Assembly: GCA_023055425.1 (NCBI GenBank)
Contig: JALGPY010000002.1
Span: 115,766,088-115,830,087, forward strand
Source: Linanthus parryae
Taxonomy: Eukaryota; Streptophyta; Magnoliopsida; Ericales; Polemoniaceae
DNA length: 64,000 nt
Direction: 5' to 3'
Position numbers and translations under genes: made by a program. Positions 1 through 10,566 of this stretch are shown here, piece by piece (position 1 is the first letter of the stretch; each line of letters opens with the position of its first letter). The notes below the pieces were generated by a model. The model had not been told where the DNA came from, ran no database searches, and was given only the letters and a program-made list of their open reading frames with translations.

Positions 1-781
1 TCGATTAGATTGTATAAATAATATCCTTTCATTTCCTTAGGATATCCCACAAACTTACACATATCCAACTTGGGTCCGAGCTTGCCTGATTGTATCGCAA
101 CCCCAAATCTTCATAAACGACACAATCGGACGCCTCCCTGTCCCTACCTCATATGGTGTCGTCATAACCGATTTGGATGGAACACTGTTAATGGTAAAAG
201 CTCCAGTTAATAGAGCATGTCCCCAAAATGATATTGGAAGATCCGTTTGACACATCATATATCGCACCATGTCCAACATGATGCGATTCCTCCTCTCGGA
301 CACACCATTCCATTGGGGTGTTCTTGGGGGAGTGAGTTGGGACAAGATTCCACACTCTTTAAGATAGTCGTCAAACTCTTGGCTTAAGTGTTCTCCTCCA
401 CGATCTGATCATAGAGCCATAATACTTTTTGCCAAGTTGCTTTTCTACTTCATTCTTGAATTCCTTGAAAATTTCAAAGGGTTAGGATTTGGCCTTCATA
501 AGGTACACAAATGCATATCTACTGAAGTCATCAGTACATGTAATGAAATAAAGATAACCACCTCTGGCGGGCATGGCAAATGGTCCACACACGTCATTAT
601 GTATGAGTGCCAATAGCTCACTAGTCTTCTCACCTTTCTTATTGAAAGGGGACTTAGTCTTTTTTTTCAATAAACAAGATTCGCATAACTCATATGATTC
701 ATAATCAAATGAGTCTAGAAATCCATCCTTATGGAGTCTAGAAATGTGTTTCTCGTTTATTTGGCCTAAAGACAGTACCAT
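1..781 (-). pseudogene. Copia integrase and pre-integrase zinc region, broken (element 0)
   Basis: The integrase would insert the element's cDNA into the genome. The segment at 482-781 carries the end of the HHCC zinc region (ESCLLKKKTKSPF) and the core start with TDDFSRY, the first catalytic Asp. The segment at 55-345 carries the third catalytic position in NGVSERRN, with Glu intact. Near 400-412 the second catalytic block reads L-stop-SDRGGE, so Asp remains but the Arg codon before it has become TGA, consistent with CpG decay. The frame shifts again near 345 and 480. Non-functional. Confidence 0.8.
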
Positions 782-1032
782 AGATAAGTAGGATTTAAAT
801 CTCTAGTTTTAATCCTCTTGGTATTTACGTGATAGACGTGTATATTAGATCAAGGACATACAATCCATTAGACAAAAGTTCATTACAATAATGCATACAA
901 ATAAATGGAGCAACATTTGTCCTTTATTGTGACAGAACAACCATTCTCGTCCAAACAAGAAATATAAATAATATTATTTCTCATAGCAGGCACATGAAAA
1001 CAATTGTCTAATTCTAGAATAAGTCCTAAAGG

Positions 1033-1347
1033 TTAAGATAACTCATAAACGCCTACGGCTAATGCAGCAACTCTTCCTTCATTTCCAACGCGCAAGTCTA
1101 TCTCCCCTTTAGCCAATCTTCTACTTCTCATTAGATCCTGCACATTTCGACAAATGTGAGATCCACATCCAGTATCCAATACCCATGATGAAGAGATAAA
1201 TAGATTTAAATCTATAACAAAAATACCTGGTGATGGTGGAATCACTATTCCAAGCCTTTTATCTTCCAGATACTTTGGGTAATTCTTCTTCCAGTGGCCT
1301 GTCTGACTACAATAGTGACTAGCTCTTTCTTTTTGAGGTAGAAACAA
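1033..1347 (-). pseudogene. Copia zinc knuckle and protease fragment (element 0)
   Basis: This fragment joins the nucleocapsid zinc knuckle to the aspartic protease of a copia polyprotein. The knuckle reads SHYCSQTGHWKKNY. The CX2CX4HX4C pattern has lost its first Cys (Ser) and last Cys (Tyr) but keeps its His. The protease active site is visible as WVLDTGCGSH (the DTG triad), followed by the family block EIDLRVGNEGRVAALAVGVYELS. Dead by context. Confidence 0.75.
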
Positions 1348-1369
1348 CTCTCTTGCTCTTCCCTTTATT

Positions 1370-2012
1370 GACCATCATTATGGCCTTGCCTTTTCCTTTG
1401 TTAATGCTCTGTTCAACCGTCCTCTACATAATGATAAGGTCTGGCAGAGTTTTGTTAATCTCATGCATGTTTGAGTTCATGATGAACTGACTATAACTAG
1501 CCGACAACAATTGAAGGATGAGATCAGTGGCCAACTCGTGGCCGATTAGGAACCCTAATCTCTCGTTATTCTCCATGTATCCAATCTTATGGATCACATG
1601 GCCCGACTGGGTTCCCCTCAGCAAGACTGCACTTGAATAGTGTCTTAGATACTTCATACCGTTCATGTCTTGATTGCTCTTGGAAGAGTTGTTTCAAATG
1701 TATGATCATATCATACGCCTCCATATTCTCATATTGCTTCTCAAGCTCAGAGTTCATGGTACAAAGCATGAGACAAGTCACATCATCATAATCATCAACG
1801 ATTTCATGATGTTCCCTTGTAGCAGCTAGAACATCATCTTCTCTAGGTGGCTCTGGAATAGCGTTGTCTAAGATGTACAGCTTCTTTTCTTGCTTGAGAA
1901 AAATTCTCAAGTTTCTGTACCAGTCTAGGAAAATTAATTACATACAACTTCTTTTTCTCATGGACAGAACGCATGGATGGTGTCAATGTTTGTTGAATTT
2001 TTTCCAATGGAA
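1370..2012 (-). pseudogene. Copia gag, broken (element 0)
   Basis: Capsid-type gag remnant. The 1587-1910 segment holds KQEKKLYILDNAIPEPP and later LMLCTMNSELEKQYENM, plus ERYEVSKTLFKCSLAEGNP, all closely matching the better preserved gag of element 2. The 1424-1666 segment continues in another frame with GHELATDLILQLL. The expected start near 2010 (after FCRIP) has Leu where element 2 has Met. At least two frameshifts are present. Confidence 0.75.
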
Positions 2013-2653
2013 TTCTACAAAAGGAGAAATATACAAGTTTCAGTACTTGCGAAAAATTAACTACATTAAACAATGGAATTTTTTTTAAATATAGCTCCCA
2101 CTATTTTTCGCGGATTAATAGCCCTCACCATTAATGCAGAAAAGATCATATGTTTTCTAGTGGGCGAAGATCCATATTTCACCCCATCTTGAGCTTGCTA
2201 CCCAAAGTAAGTTATTTAGGTAGGAACATCTTCCGATTGCATCCTATGCAATTCTTGGTTCAATTACGCAAATAACTCCTTATTTATCTATCTCATAGAT
2301 AACCTCAATTGCCTTGCCTCTAAGATTTCAATCCTATTGAAATAGCTTAGTTGCGCTTAACCTCTCACTTAAACAATCGCACATTACTAGCTTGTGTTGT
2401 CGCGCCATATCTAGATCAATTAAATAGCCCTGCTTCGGTAAGCCTGAATTTAATATTCTCTGATCATGACGAGTGTTAAGCAAGAGAAGGCAAAACGCAA
2501 TATTAATCGTTGAGGGATTTCTATAAATTTTAATTTTTTTGTTCATCCCATCAACTGGTCTACTTATTTGGATTGGGCAATCCCAAATGAAAAGATCCAA
2601 CTTGTCTAATAATTATCTTGTTACGATTTGCATGCATCAACCATACACCAAAA

Positions 2654-2740
<87 letters not shown>

Positions 2741-2741
2741 C

Positions 2742-2796
<55 letters not shown>

Positions 2797-3690
2797 AATG
2801 TGGTATGGATATGGCCCCAAAGACTAAGATATTCCCAAGCCAATGAGAATATCTATAAACCCTAAAGTGACAAGCTCATCTCCACATGCCTCCATCTTTA
2901 GTCCACACACCTAGCTTGTGGGTCTTCATCGTCTTGTGGTTTCTTTATTCTTTGATCTTCTTTCCCATGCCTTTGCTATAATCTATCTGTCTAATACTAT
3001 CTAGCATCTATACTAAATAGAGAGACCTCACATGAGAGGGACAAGAGAAACACAAGCCGTAAATTACTTAGTTACATTAATTACAAAAAACCAAAATAAA
3101 CCAGACCATAAAAGTAAACATCCACAACCTAGGCCATATCAACCACCATGCTATAAATCATATAATACAGTTAAATTAAATTTAACGTGCTTGGTCAATT
3201 TTAACTGAATTTGGGATTGGGATTCTAGGGTCAAAACGGTCCAAGTGGTCGCGCCAGTCCAATTGGACGAACCACAATGACCGACTGGGCTAGCCTTAGC
3301 CGATCGGAACAGCTTAACCGGTCAAATTAAGCGGCTGGCCGAAACCGTCTTGGTCAGCACGCATGGAAGGGGCGGACGGCTAGGGCCGAACCGCTACAGG
3401 ACTAATTTCTAAAAAATTTGTCGTTTTCATGGGTGATGATTTCCAATTGTGGGAAAAAACACATTTCTCCCCAATTGTGCCCAAACAGTGGCTTTTCAAA
3501 TCACCAAAACGCACATCATATGTGAACGAAATTCACCAAAATTTATATGATATGTAAAATTGGCTAATTCCCTATTGAATCATATTCAATTTGCATCATT
3601 ATGCAAATATCAGTTTTTCGCGAAAAATAACAATACGGTGTAAAAACTAATAAAATGGCAACACGTAAATCACGTTATGCGCTACGAACT
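2013..3690 (-). other. Untranslated leader of copia element 0
   Basis: About 1.7 kb between gag and the primer site, with no coding potential beyond low-complexity frames. It shares blocks with the leaders of elements 1 and 2, for example the stretch following AGCTCCCACTATT and the cattactagcttgtg block near 2383. It contains the AAAT microsatellite and, near 3230-3390, a GC-richer segment with repeated CCGGTC and CCAATTGGAC-like words. Confidence 0.6.
2650..2798. repeat. (AAAT)n microsatellite, about 37 units
   Basis: Nearly perfect tetranucleotide tract of about 148 bp, with a single C interruption near 2741. It lies in the leader of element 0, and the related leaders of elements 1 and 2 lack it, so it expanded after insertion or in this subline. 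Long reading frames across it on the minus strand are just repeats of FIYL. Confidence 0.95.
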
Positions 3691-3692
3691 GT

Positions 3693-3706
3693 AGCTCTGA
3701 AACAAC
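3693..3706 (-). other. Degraded primer-binding site of copia element 0
   Basis: Directly before the LTR start, the minus strand reads a decayed form of TGGTATCAGAGC, the initiator tRNA-Met complement used by plant copia elements. The plus strand shows GCTCTGAAACAAC where elements 1 and 2 show GCTCTGATACCA. Confidence 0.6.
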
Positions 3707-4619
3707 TGTAGGGTTTTGATTCAGGATACGCAGCGGAATAAAAAAAATCCTGATCAAATCCCTCCACGGATCGCAGGCAAGCTGTCATAATGTGATAAAG
3801 GAAGAACTGTGTACCTTGTTGATTTGTGTGATCACTACAAAGAATTTTATCTTCGTCTCTACCAGTATCCATTCCTAGGATTGCAAGATGGAATCCTCTT
3901 CACGTCTAGAACTAGCTACGTCAAAAAGGAGGCAAACGAATCATGCAAACTGGAGCCAAGAGGTGGTCGAACCACCTTTGGAGGCCGACGAGTAGGAGGC
4001 TGACCATGTGGGGGCCGACTCCTTCTTGGGGTCTCTCTCCTTGCACTCTTATTTCTCTAGTGACAACTTATGAGAAATAATAAGATAGGGTTGCCCTTTT
4101 ATAGTTAATAACTCCTTATTAACCACAAACTTTCCCCAATACTAATCATGTTCATACACGGATTAGTTCACTTTGCAAATTAGTCCTACTAACTTTTCTT
4201 GTGGTTGCGTTTTGATCCTTTTAATTAATTAGTTCAACTACTTAATATCCAAATCCAGTTTAATCCATAAGGTGTGTGAACCCGTATATTTTTACTTAGG
4301 TTGTAGTAGCAATTACAAACATTGAGCGTTGTGTAACAACACATCTATGCCACCTAACTCACAGAAATAGTCAGTGATCGGACAAACCATATATTAGCGT
4401 GTTGTATCTATCACTTTATCTCCATATCCGAATCGGACACAAGATATAAATGTCACACTCGTATATCCGATCCATAATTTTTCGATCCTGGGAATAGGCT
4501 TATCTGTACATATAACATCAATATCTCATATTGATTTATCTGAATCTGGCCAGACATTCCATAAGCACTACCCCTCGAGTGGCCGTTGATATTTACTCCC
4601 ATTATGTAGGAGTGAAAAA
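3707..4619 (-). repeat. 5' LTR of copia element 0, first piece
   Basis: On the plus strand it begins TGTAGGGTTTTGAT, the same start as the LTRs of elements 1 and 2, right after the primer site. It runs to 4619, where a Helitron interrupts it. The LTR resumes at 7052-7254 and, after element 1, finishes at 46234-46507 with TCCAACA. The minus-strand TATA box is visible as a reversed cttttatag near 4098. The pieces join cleanly when the insertions are ignored, giving an LTR of about 1.39 kb. Confidence 0.85.
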
Positions 4620-5057
4620 TCTATATATACTATTTGAGAATGTCTTCTTCAGTATTGCTTGAGGAATTGCCACGTGGAATTGTGGATTAATTAAATGTAG
4701 CTTTCAAATTTAAAATTGACGGTAAAAAAAATACATATTTTGAATGAATATTGATGGCTATCAAGGGCTGAATCCGTTTATAATTAAATTACATACTTAA
4801 AATATGAGATATTTAAGGTAATCATTTAATTTTAATGAATATTGGTCAATGAAAATGGGAGAATTCCAAAAAGACATGTAGAAATTTAAAATTATAAATT
4901 TAACTATATATCCACATAAATGGTATTAAGGTCCATGATTTGCTGAACGGTTAAGGAAAATGGTATTAAAGTCCAGGATTTGCAGCATAGTTGAATTCTA
5001 TATTCATATAATGTCATCCTTACAACAAAATATATTGCGGTAAAAGAAAGAAGAGTA

Positions 5058-5560
5058 AACCAATTGCATCTCATGACGCCAGTAGGAGAAGATGAAAGTA
5101 CGACCCATCACCGGAAAGAAACTACGACCCATCGCCGGAGCTCTAACAACGGTGAGAAATTAGGTATTTTACGTTTTAAAAATGTATACAAGCAACCAAA
5201 AGAAGAAACTACGACCCATCGCCCGAGCTCCAACAACGGTGATAAATCATGTACTTAACGTTTTAAAAATGAGTACAAGCAACCCAAATTTTATTACGAA
5301 CATATAGGTTTGCCATCGGGTGCGGTTTTTATTTGTTTTGCTTTCCTGAAGTGTTCGATGTAGTGCGGCTAAATCAATTGCATCTCATGACGCCAGTAGG
5401 AGAAGAAGAAGCTACGACCCATCGTCGAGCTCCAACGACGGTGAGAAATCAGGTGTCTTACGTTTAAAAATGTGTACAAAAACTAAAATTTTATCACCAA
5501 CAGATTGATACCGGGTGCAGTTTTTATTTGTTTTGCTTTCCTCAAATGTGATTTTACCAT
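5058..5560. repeat. Internal repeats of the Helitron
   Basis: A block starting caattgcatctcatgacgcc occurs at about 5060 and again at about 5375. Within it a shorter unit, actacgacccatcgcc plus gagct-aacaacggtga, occurs near 5169, 5209 and 5413. Each unit is followed by a tac-ttaacgtttaaaaatg-gtaca stretch, and two are followed by the same gcagtttttatttgttttgc tail. This looks like partial tandem duplication of acquired sequence. Confidence 0.75.
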
Positions 5561-5599
5561 GCAGTTTTTATCCTTTTAGTGACATCAACTTTGTGAGTT

Positions 5600-5693
5600 A
5601 TGGATAAAATACAAGAGTGGAGAAATCATTGTAAGTTAGCTCTCTTGGCTCGCACGAGAAAGTTAGAGGAGCAAGGACATGCTCGAGAATCCG
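5600..5693 (+). pseudogene. Exon-like gene fragment captured by the Helitron
   Basis: An ATG opens 31 codons rich in charged residues (MDKIQEWRNHCKLALLARTR, then KLEEQGHARES), ending at a good splice donor, G followed by GTGAGT. A first exon followed directly by a consensus donor inside a Helitron suggests capture of a host gene fragment. I do not recognise the parent gene. Codon use and amino-acid composition look coding, but the piece is short. Confidence 0.45.
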
Positions 5694-6450
5694 GTGAGTT
5701 TTATACTTTACTTAACTTCTAAATGTACTTCTAATCTCCTAAAAGTGTACATCAAATTAATATTTCACTCCAAATTAGAAAGTATAAATGAAATCAGTCG
5801 AAAATTAGACTTCAAGTACCAAACCAAATATCATCACCTGCGGTATATCAAGTGTCAACTGCATTTGAAATGCAGTCGTAATCTCTAGACTAGTCTGGCA
5901 TCTACTGTTTGCTTATTAATAAATTAAGGGTATAATTAAATTAACAATTGTGATTGTCTTTTGTAATTATCTATCAGACAAATGTTTGAGAAATCCAATG
6001 TAATGCATATTAATCTTATCAATGGATTTTGACAATAGTATTCTCATACTCTTCATTAGATTTAAATTACACGAATCTAAAATTAGAAATGAAATCAGTA
6101 GATCTTGAAGCATAAAGTCGGTGGCTTCGAATTGAAAAAGATATAAAAATATTAATGTATATTTATATATATAGATTTTTTTTTAAATAATTTCTTACTT
6201 GATGTTGTTCTTACGAATCTAACTCATTAAAGTTTCATGTCAAAAGATGTCGATTTACAATAACCATTAAAGATTTGACAGGGTTGAAGAGACTACAAAT
6301 CTTTGATAAACGAGCTAGGATAATTCTAAGGAATTGTGCAGAGAATTTGAAAAGTTTAGTCATACGGGTATCGCCTATAATCATTTTTAGTTTAACATGT
6401 ATTCTATTAAAATTAATTATGTAATTCTTAGTTCAATATTTTTCATGCAG

Positions 6451-6777
6451 GATCCTTTAAGAAAAGGGAAATGCTAAACGTCACCCTTTTTTCTTCACCC
6501 TTCAAGTTCACCCCTTATGTGGATATTTATTATTAGTGATGTAATTATAGAAATGTCTTAAAATATATAGTTGCTGCAATCAAATCTTGACATGTAGGAG
6601 ATGAATTTGAAGGGTGAAGAAAAAAGGGTGAAGCATAGCGGCCCTCTTAAGAAAATTGATGCAAGACCATCTTGAAAGCTGCATTAACCACTCATTCACA
6701 TTTATCATTGAAGCACCTTCTGAGGGGATGGAAAACAATGATTTTAAATGATTTTCAGTACTTCCGGTCAATATCAT
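6451..6777 (+). pseudogene. Second exon-like fragment, split by a MITE
   Basis: A splice acceptor (ttttcatgcag) precedes 6451. The open frame starts DPLRK, is cut at 6465 by a MITE, and resumes after the duplicated target at 6656 as LMQDHLESCINHSF and on to EGMENNDFK, with a stop near 6750. Without the MITE and one target copy the frame is continuous for about 36 codons. It may come from the same parent as the 5600 fragment. Function not recognised. Confidence 0.4.
6466..6646. mobile_element. Mutator-type MITE (181 bp) nested in the Helitron
   Basis: Terminal inverted repeats of about 40 bp face each other; the inner 25 bp of each arm (about 6487-6511 and 6601-6625) are identical and hold two CACCCTT words. 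It is flanked by the 9-bp duplication TTAAGAAAA (6457-6465 and 6647-6655). Nine-base duplications and a GGGAAATGCTAA start are typical of Mutator-derived MITEs. No coding capacity. Confidence 0.85.
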
Positions 6778-7024
6778 ATATTTGTCTTGCTTAAGTTTCT
6801 ACTTCTTCAGTTTTTAAATAAAATCAGTTTTTTATTTTAAATATTTAATGTGAAATTATGTCATTTGTGATGCAAGAAAATTAACATTTGGACCGGTCTC
6901 AGAGAGCCCTTTTGATTTCTTATATATTAGTGGAAGTTGATGCTACGTTTTTTATGTAGTATTTTGATAACAAAAGAAATTGATTATTTCAGTTACATCA
7001 ATTTTGCTTTGATTTGAAATTTCA

Positions 7025-7039
7025 CCGTGCATCGCACGG
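7025..7039 (+). other. Helitron 3' terminal hairpin
   Basis: Stem CCGTGC/GCACGG with loop ATC, then eight bases and the CTAG end. In Helitrons this hairpin is thought to signal termination of rolling-circle transfer. Confidence 0.85.
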
Positions 7040-7051
7040 GTTAAAAGCTAG

Positions 7052-7254
7052 TGCTCTCTACATCACTACAATCTCTTAACTTGCTTCCTATCATGACCGA
7101 TTACTATCTTTATAGTTACCCAGTTACGGTGTAATGTTTGATAATATCAAAGTATGATATTTCACAACTAGAGTATCTAGTGAATTCAAGTCCAAGTACT
7201 ACAACACCATTGTCACTAAAAAAAGAACTTGTGACATTAACATAATTTAAATAT
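7052..7254 (-). repeat. 5' LTR of copia element 0, second piece
   Basis: Continuation of the LTR started at 3707, between the Helitron and element 1. It aligns with the LTR segment beginning ctacatcactac in the other copies. It is followed at 7250-7254 by the decayed 5-bp target site of element 1 (aatat, against tatgt at 46234-46238; three of five bases match). Confidence 0.8.
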
Positions 7255-8644
7255 TGTAAGGTTTTGATACGGATTACGCAGCAGAATAAACAAAATTAAC
7301 TCCGTTCAAGACCCTCCAAGGACCAAAGGACTAGACATCATAACGATGGTAAGAGATAAAAGCATCGTGTACCTTCTTTGTCTCATTTGATGACTTCACG
7401 TGAAATAGTGTCAACATCGCTATGAAATTCCACTCCTAAGATTGCTCTAGATCACGCCTTTAGGCTAGCTAGGGAAAAAGGAGGAAGAAGAAGATCACGC
7501 AAAACGAGACCAAGAGGTCGTGCCTCCTTGGTTGCCGACGGGTAGGGGACGGGCGGCACTAGGGGTTTGGCCCTAGTGTCTTGCTCTCTCCTTGATTTGT
7601 CTTCTCTCTTTATAATGATTAGATATTATTAGAAAAAAGCTAGGAGTGCCCTTATATAGTTAATAACTCCTTATTGACTACATATTCGCCTCAATCATAA
7701 GCATGTCCATACAAAGATTAGTCCACCTTACAAACTAGTCCTACTATGTTTGCATGTGGTTGCGTATTGATCCTTATATTTAATTAGTCCAACTAATTAG
7801 TTCCCCGGTCCGGTTTAATCCATAGGGAGTGTGACCCCATAGGTTTCTACTTAGTTGGTAGTAAAAATTATATACATAGAGCGGTGTGTAGCAACACATC
7901 AATGCCACCCAACTAATAGAAATAGTCAGTTATTCGACAAACCTTTTAACCAATGTTACCGCATTGTATTATCCCTTTGTCTCCATATCCAGATTGGACA
8001 CGAGACATTTAAGTCACACTCATATATCCAATCCATAGTTTCTCGATCCTGGGAATAGTCTTATCCATGCAGATAACATCAATATCCTATATTGATTTAT
8101 CTGAGTCTGGCCAGACATTCTATAAGCACTACCCCTCGAGTGGCCGGGGATATTTTCTCCCGTTATGTAGGAGGGACAAATCCTATCTTCATCCCTACCA
8201 TCTCTAAGCTTGCTTCCTATCATGCCTGATATCTACCTAGCTACCCGGTTAAGGCGCAACGTTTCATAATATCAAAGCACGATATTTCACAACTAGAGTA
8301 TCTAGTGACTTCAAGTATAAGGACCACAATACCATTGACACTACGAGAAGCACTTGTGAGTTTACATAAATTGTATGTAGCCTTCTCGTGGTGGGTCATT
8401 CCAATATGCCATTACCACTAATGCATACCCATGTGCTAGACTTGATATCCCCATATCAATACACCCACATACTAGTCTCGATGCAATACAGTTGTCCTAT
8501 TAATTGTAGTACCCGACTAGGGATATTTAAGAATATACTATTTATATTCTAAGGACATCATTCATATTAACATATCTCCATATCGATAACATAATTATAT
8601 ATTTTTAACGATAAATTGATTGCCTCTAGGGCACAATTCCAACA
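7255..8644 (-). repeat. 3' LTR of copia element 1
   Basis: Starts TGTAAGGTTTTGAT and ends TTCCAACA on the plus strand (TG...CA), 1,390 bp. It is followed by the reversed polypurine tract at 8645, so in element orientation this is the 3' LTR. The reversed TATA-like ttatatag lies near 7651. It differs from the partner LTR at 44828-46233 by many substitutions, so element 1 is clearly older than the tandem duplication. Confidence 0.88.
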
Positions 8645-8654
8645 GTCTCCCACT
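8645..8654 (-). other. Polypurine tract of copia element 1
   Basis: The plus strand reads GTCTCCCACT, which on the minus strand is AGTGGGAGAC immediately before the 3' LTR start TGTTGGAA. This is the standard plus-strand primer of copia elements. Confidence 0.8.
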
Positions 8655-10566
8655 TGCACTAGATTCGATCTTGCGCATCATATGCCAATTGATCTAGCAC
8701 TGCCTTCACGCTTTCGTTTTGCAAGGTAAGAGAGATATTTCATGGTAATATGCATATATTCATATCTCCTCTATCAACAATAAGATTGAATATTCTGAGT
8801 ATGAGCATCTAATGCAACAATACACTCAGTCCTCTATGATAGAATCAGCAACTGGATCTTGCCTGGAACCCTTTCCAGCTAATAGTACCTCCATTAGGGA
8901 AAAACATAAAACTTAACTATAATCTTAAATCTTTGTTGGATTGAAAGTTTGCATCACTGTAACCCCTTAAAGTAAACTCTTCTTCTCTTTCATATATCAA
9001 GAATTAATCATTAGTTCTTCTCAAGTACATAAGGATATTTTAGAAAATTATCCAATGACTCTCATCTGGATATGAATGGTATCTCCATGTCATGCTCATA
9101 TGACATGTCTGGCCTAGTACAATGTATCTCGTGAATCTCATTCATATGGTCCTTCTCAATCTAGTTGGAAGGACAATTAGCCTTCGAAAGACTAATTGTG
9201 ACATAGGTAGAATCCATATTCTTTACATGTTGAACCATTTCAACACCTTTTTAATTATATGTATTTTGACTTAAGCTAAACAAATTTCTTGATCTATCTC
9301 CATAGATCTTTATAGGTTGTTTCGCCTAAGTCCTTCATCGAAAAGCAATTCCCTAACCAATCTTTACACGATTGCAGAGTAGGGAGATCATTCCCAATGA
9401 TTAGTATGTCTCTACATACAAGACCAAAAATATAATTGTGCTCCCACTAACCTTCTTGTAAACACAAGCTTCATCTTCTTTCTTGATGGAATCAAACTAT
9501 TTGATTGTATCATCGAACATTCCAACTCTAAAAGATTGCTTCGATATTTAGATCATTCGTTGTAACACACACCTTTGGTCATGTTCTAGAATGAAAAATC
9601 CTTTTGGTGTGTCATGCACACCCTCAGGGAGGTTTCTATATCCATCTGCCAAATCGTGCAAGCTACGATTACAAGCAAGATGCGAATGGATTCAAGCATC
9701 ACAACTGGGGGAAAAGTTTTTTCATAGTCTATACTATGAACTTGCAATAAACATTTAACCACCAATCTTCCATTAAAAGTAATCATATTAACATCCATGT
9801 CAGTTTTCTCAAAACTCACTTCCACCCTATGGGTCTTACCCTTTCACGTAGTTCCACCAAAGTCCATACTTTGTTGGTATACAATTTCGAATCTCATGAC
9901 TCCAAGCCAGTTTGAGAGTCTGGCCCACTTGTGGCCACCTCATAGGTTGTAGGTACATCTCCATGAACAATACATCATCGGTTTTTGAGAAATCCGTATT
10001 TCTCTATGCCCTTGACATATCCTACAAGACCTACGAGGTCCGTGTTACCTGAGCAATTTACTCCACGACATCTTGTGATCCTGCTCATGTCCCATCAATT
10101 GATTAATATTCTTTTGTGGCTCTTGAACTGCTTCAAGTTCTACTGTCCTCCCATTGTTTCTTTTAGAGACAATCTTTATCTAGAAACACAGCGGTTAGAG
10201 AAACAAACAATTTTTTCTCGATTGGATTGTAGAAATAATATCTTTTAGGATATTCCAAAAACACATTTATCCAACTTGGGTTCAAAATTATCTGACCGTA
10301 AACTCTTTACATAAACTTCAAAATCTCAAATCTTTATGAATGACATACTAGGACACCTCCTAGTCCATATCTTATATGGTGTTATTCATAACCGATTTTG
10401 ATGGAACAAGGTTAAGGGAGAAATTGTTGTAAATAGATCATGGCCCCGAAAGTATACATGAAGTTCTATTTGACACATCATGGATCAAGCCGTGTCCAAC
10501 ATGGTCCGGGTTCTCCTCTTAGACATGCCATTTCGTAATGGTGTTCTAGGTAGAGTGGGTTGGGAT
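8655..10566 (-). pseudogene. Copia pol remnant: RNase H, RT and integrase end (element 1)
   Basis: Strongly decayed RNase H (about 8655-9050), reverse transcriptase (about 9100-9840) and integrase tail (about 10130-10566) on the minus strand. The best frame, 9586-9825, keeps family words of the RT N-terminal half (SIRILLVIVA, IWQMDIET). Stops and shifts are frequent. It is interrupted at 10567 by element 2, and its sequence from 10045 onward also occurs at 27654-28175 because of the duplication. Confidence 0.75.

Larger units (their letters stand above)
1..3706 (-). mobile_element. Copia element 0, interior (oldest layer, truncated by window edge)
   Basis: Interior of a Ty1/copia retrotransposon read on the minus strand. 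From high to low coordinates it holds a degraded primer site, a long leader with an AAAT microsatellite, gag, a zinc knuckle, protease, the pre-integrase zinc region and integrase; RT and RNase H would lie left of base 1. Frames are broken by stops and shifts throughout, so it is not autonomous. Its 5' LTR follows at 3707 and is split by later insertions. The gene order is the copia order (integrase before RT), and the protein words match elements 1 and 2, so all three belong to one family. Confidence 0.85.
4620..7051 (+). mobile_element. Non-autonomous Helitron (2,432 bp) inside an LTR
   Basis: The element starts TCTATATATACTATTTGAG and ends in CTAG. A perfect 6-bp stem hairpin (CCGTGC-ATC-GCACGG) sits eight bases before that end. 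It lies between A4619 and T7052 with no target duplication. The two flanks join into a normal LTR sequence (gtgaaaaa followed by tgctctctacatcac, compare gggaaaatgctatatacatcac at about 45750). These are the defining marks of a rolling-circle Helitron. No Rep or helicase coding is present, so it depends on another copy. It holds internal repeats, exon-like gene fragments and a nested MITE. Confidence 0.88.

Noticed and set aside
2560..2843. Two overlapping minus-strand frames of 68-86 codons made of FIYL repeats
   Set aside because: They are translations of the AAAT microsatellite, not genes.
5058..5560. Possible CRISPR-like array
   Set aside because: The repeats are unequal in length and spacing, occur two or three times only, and lie within a plant Helitron.
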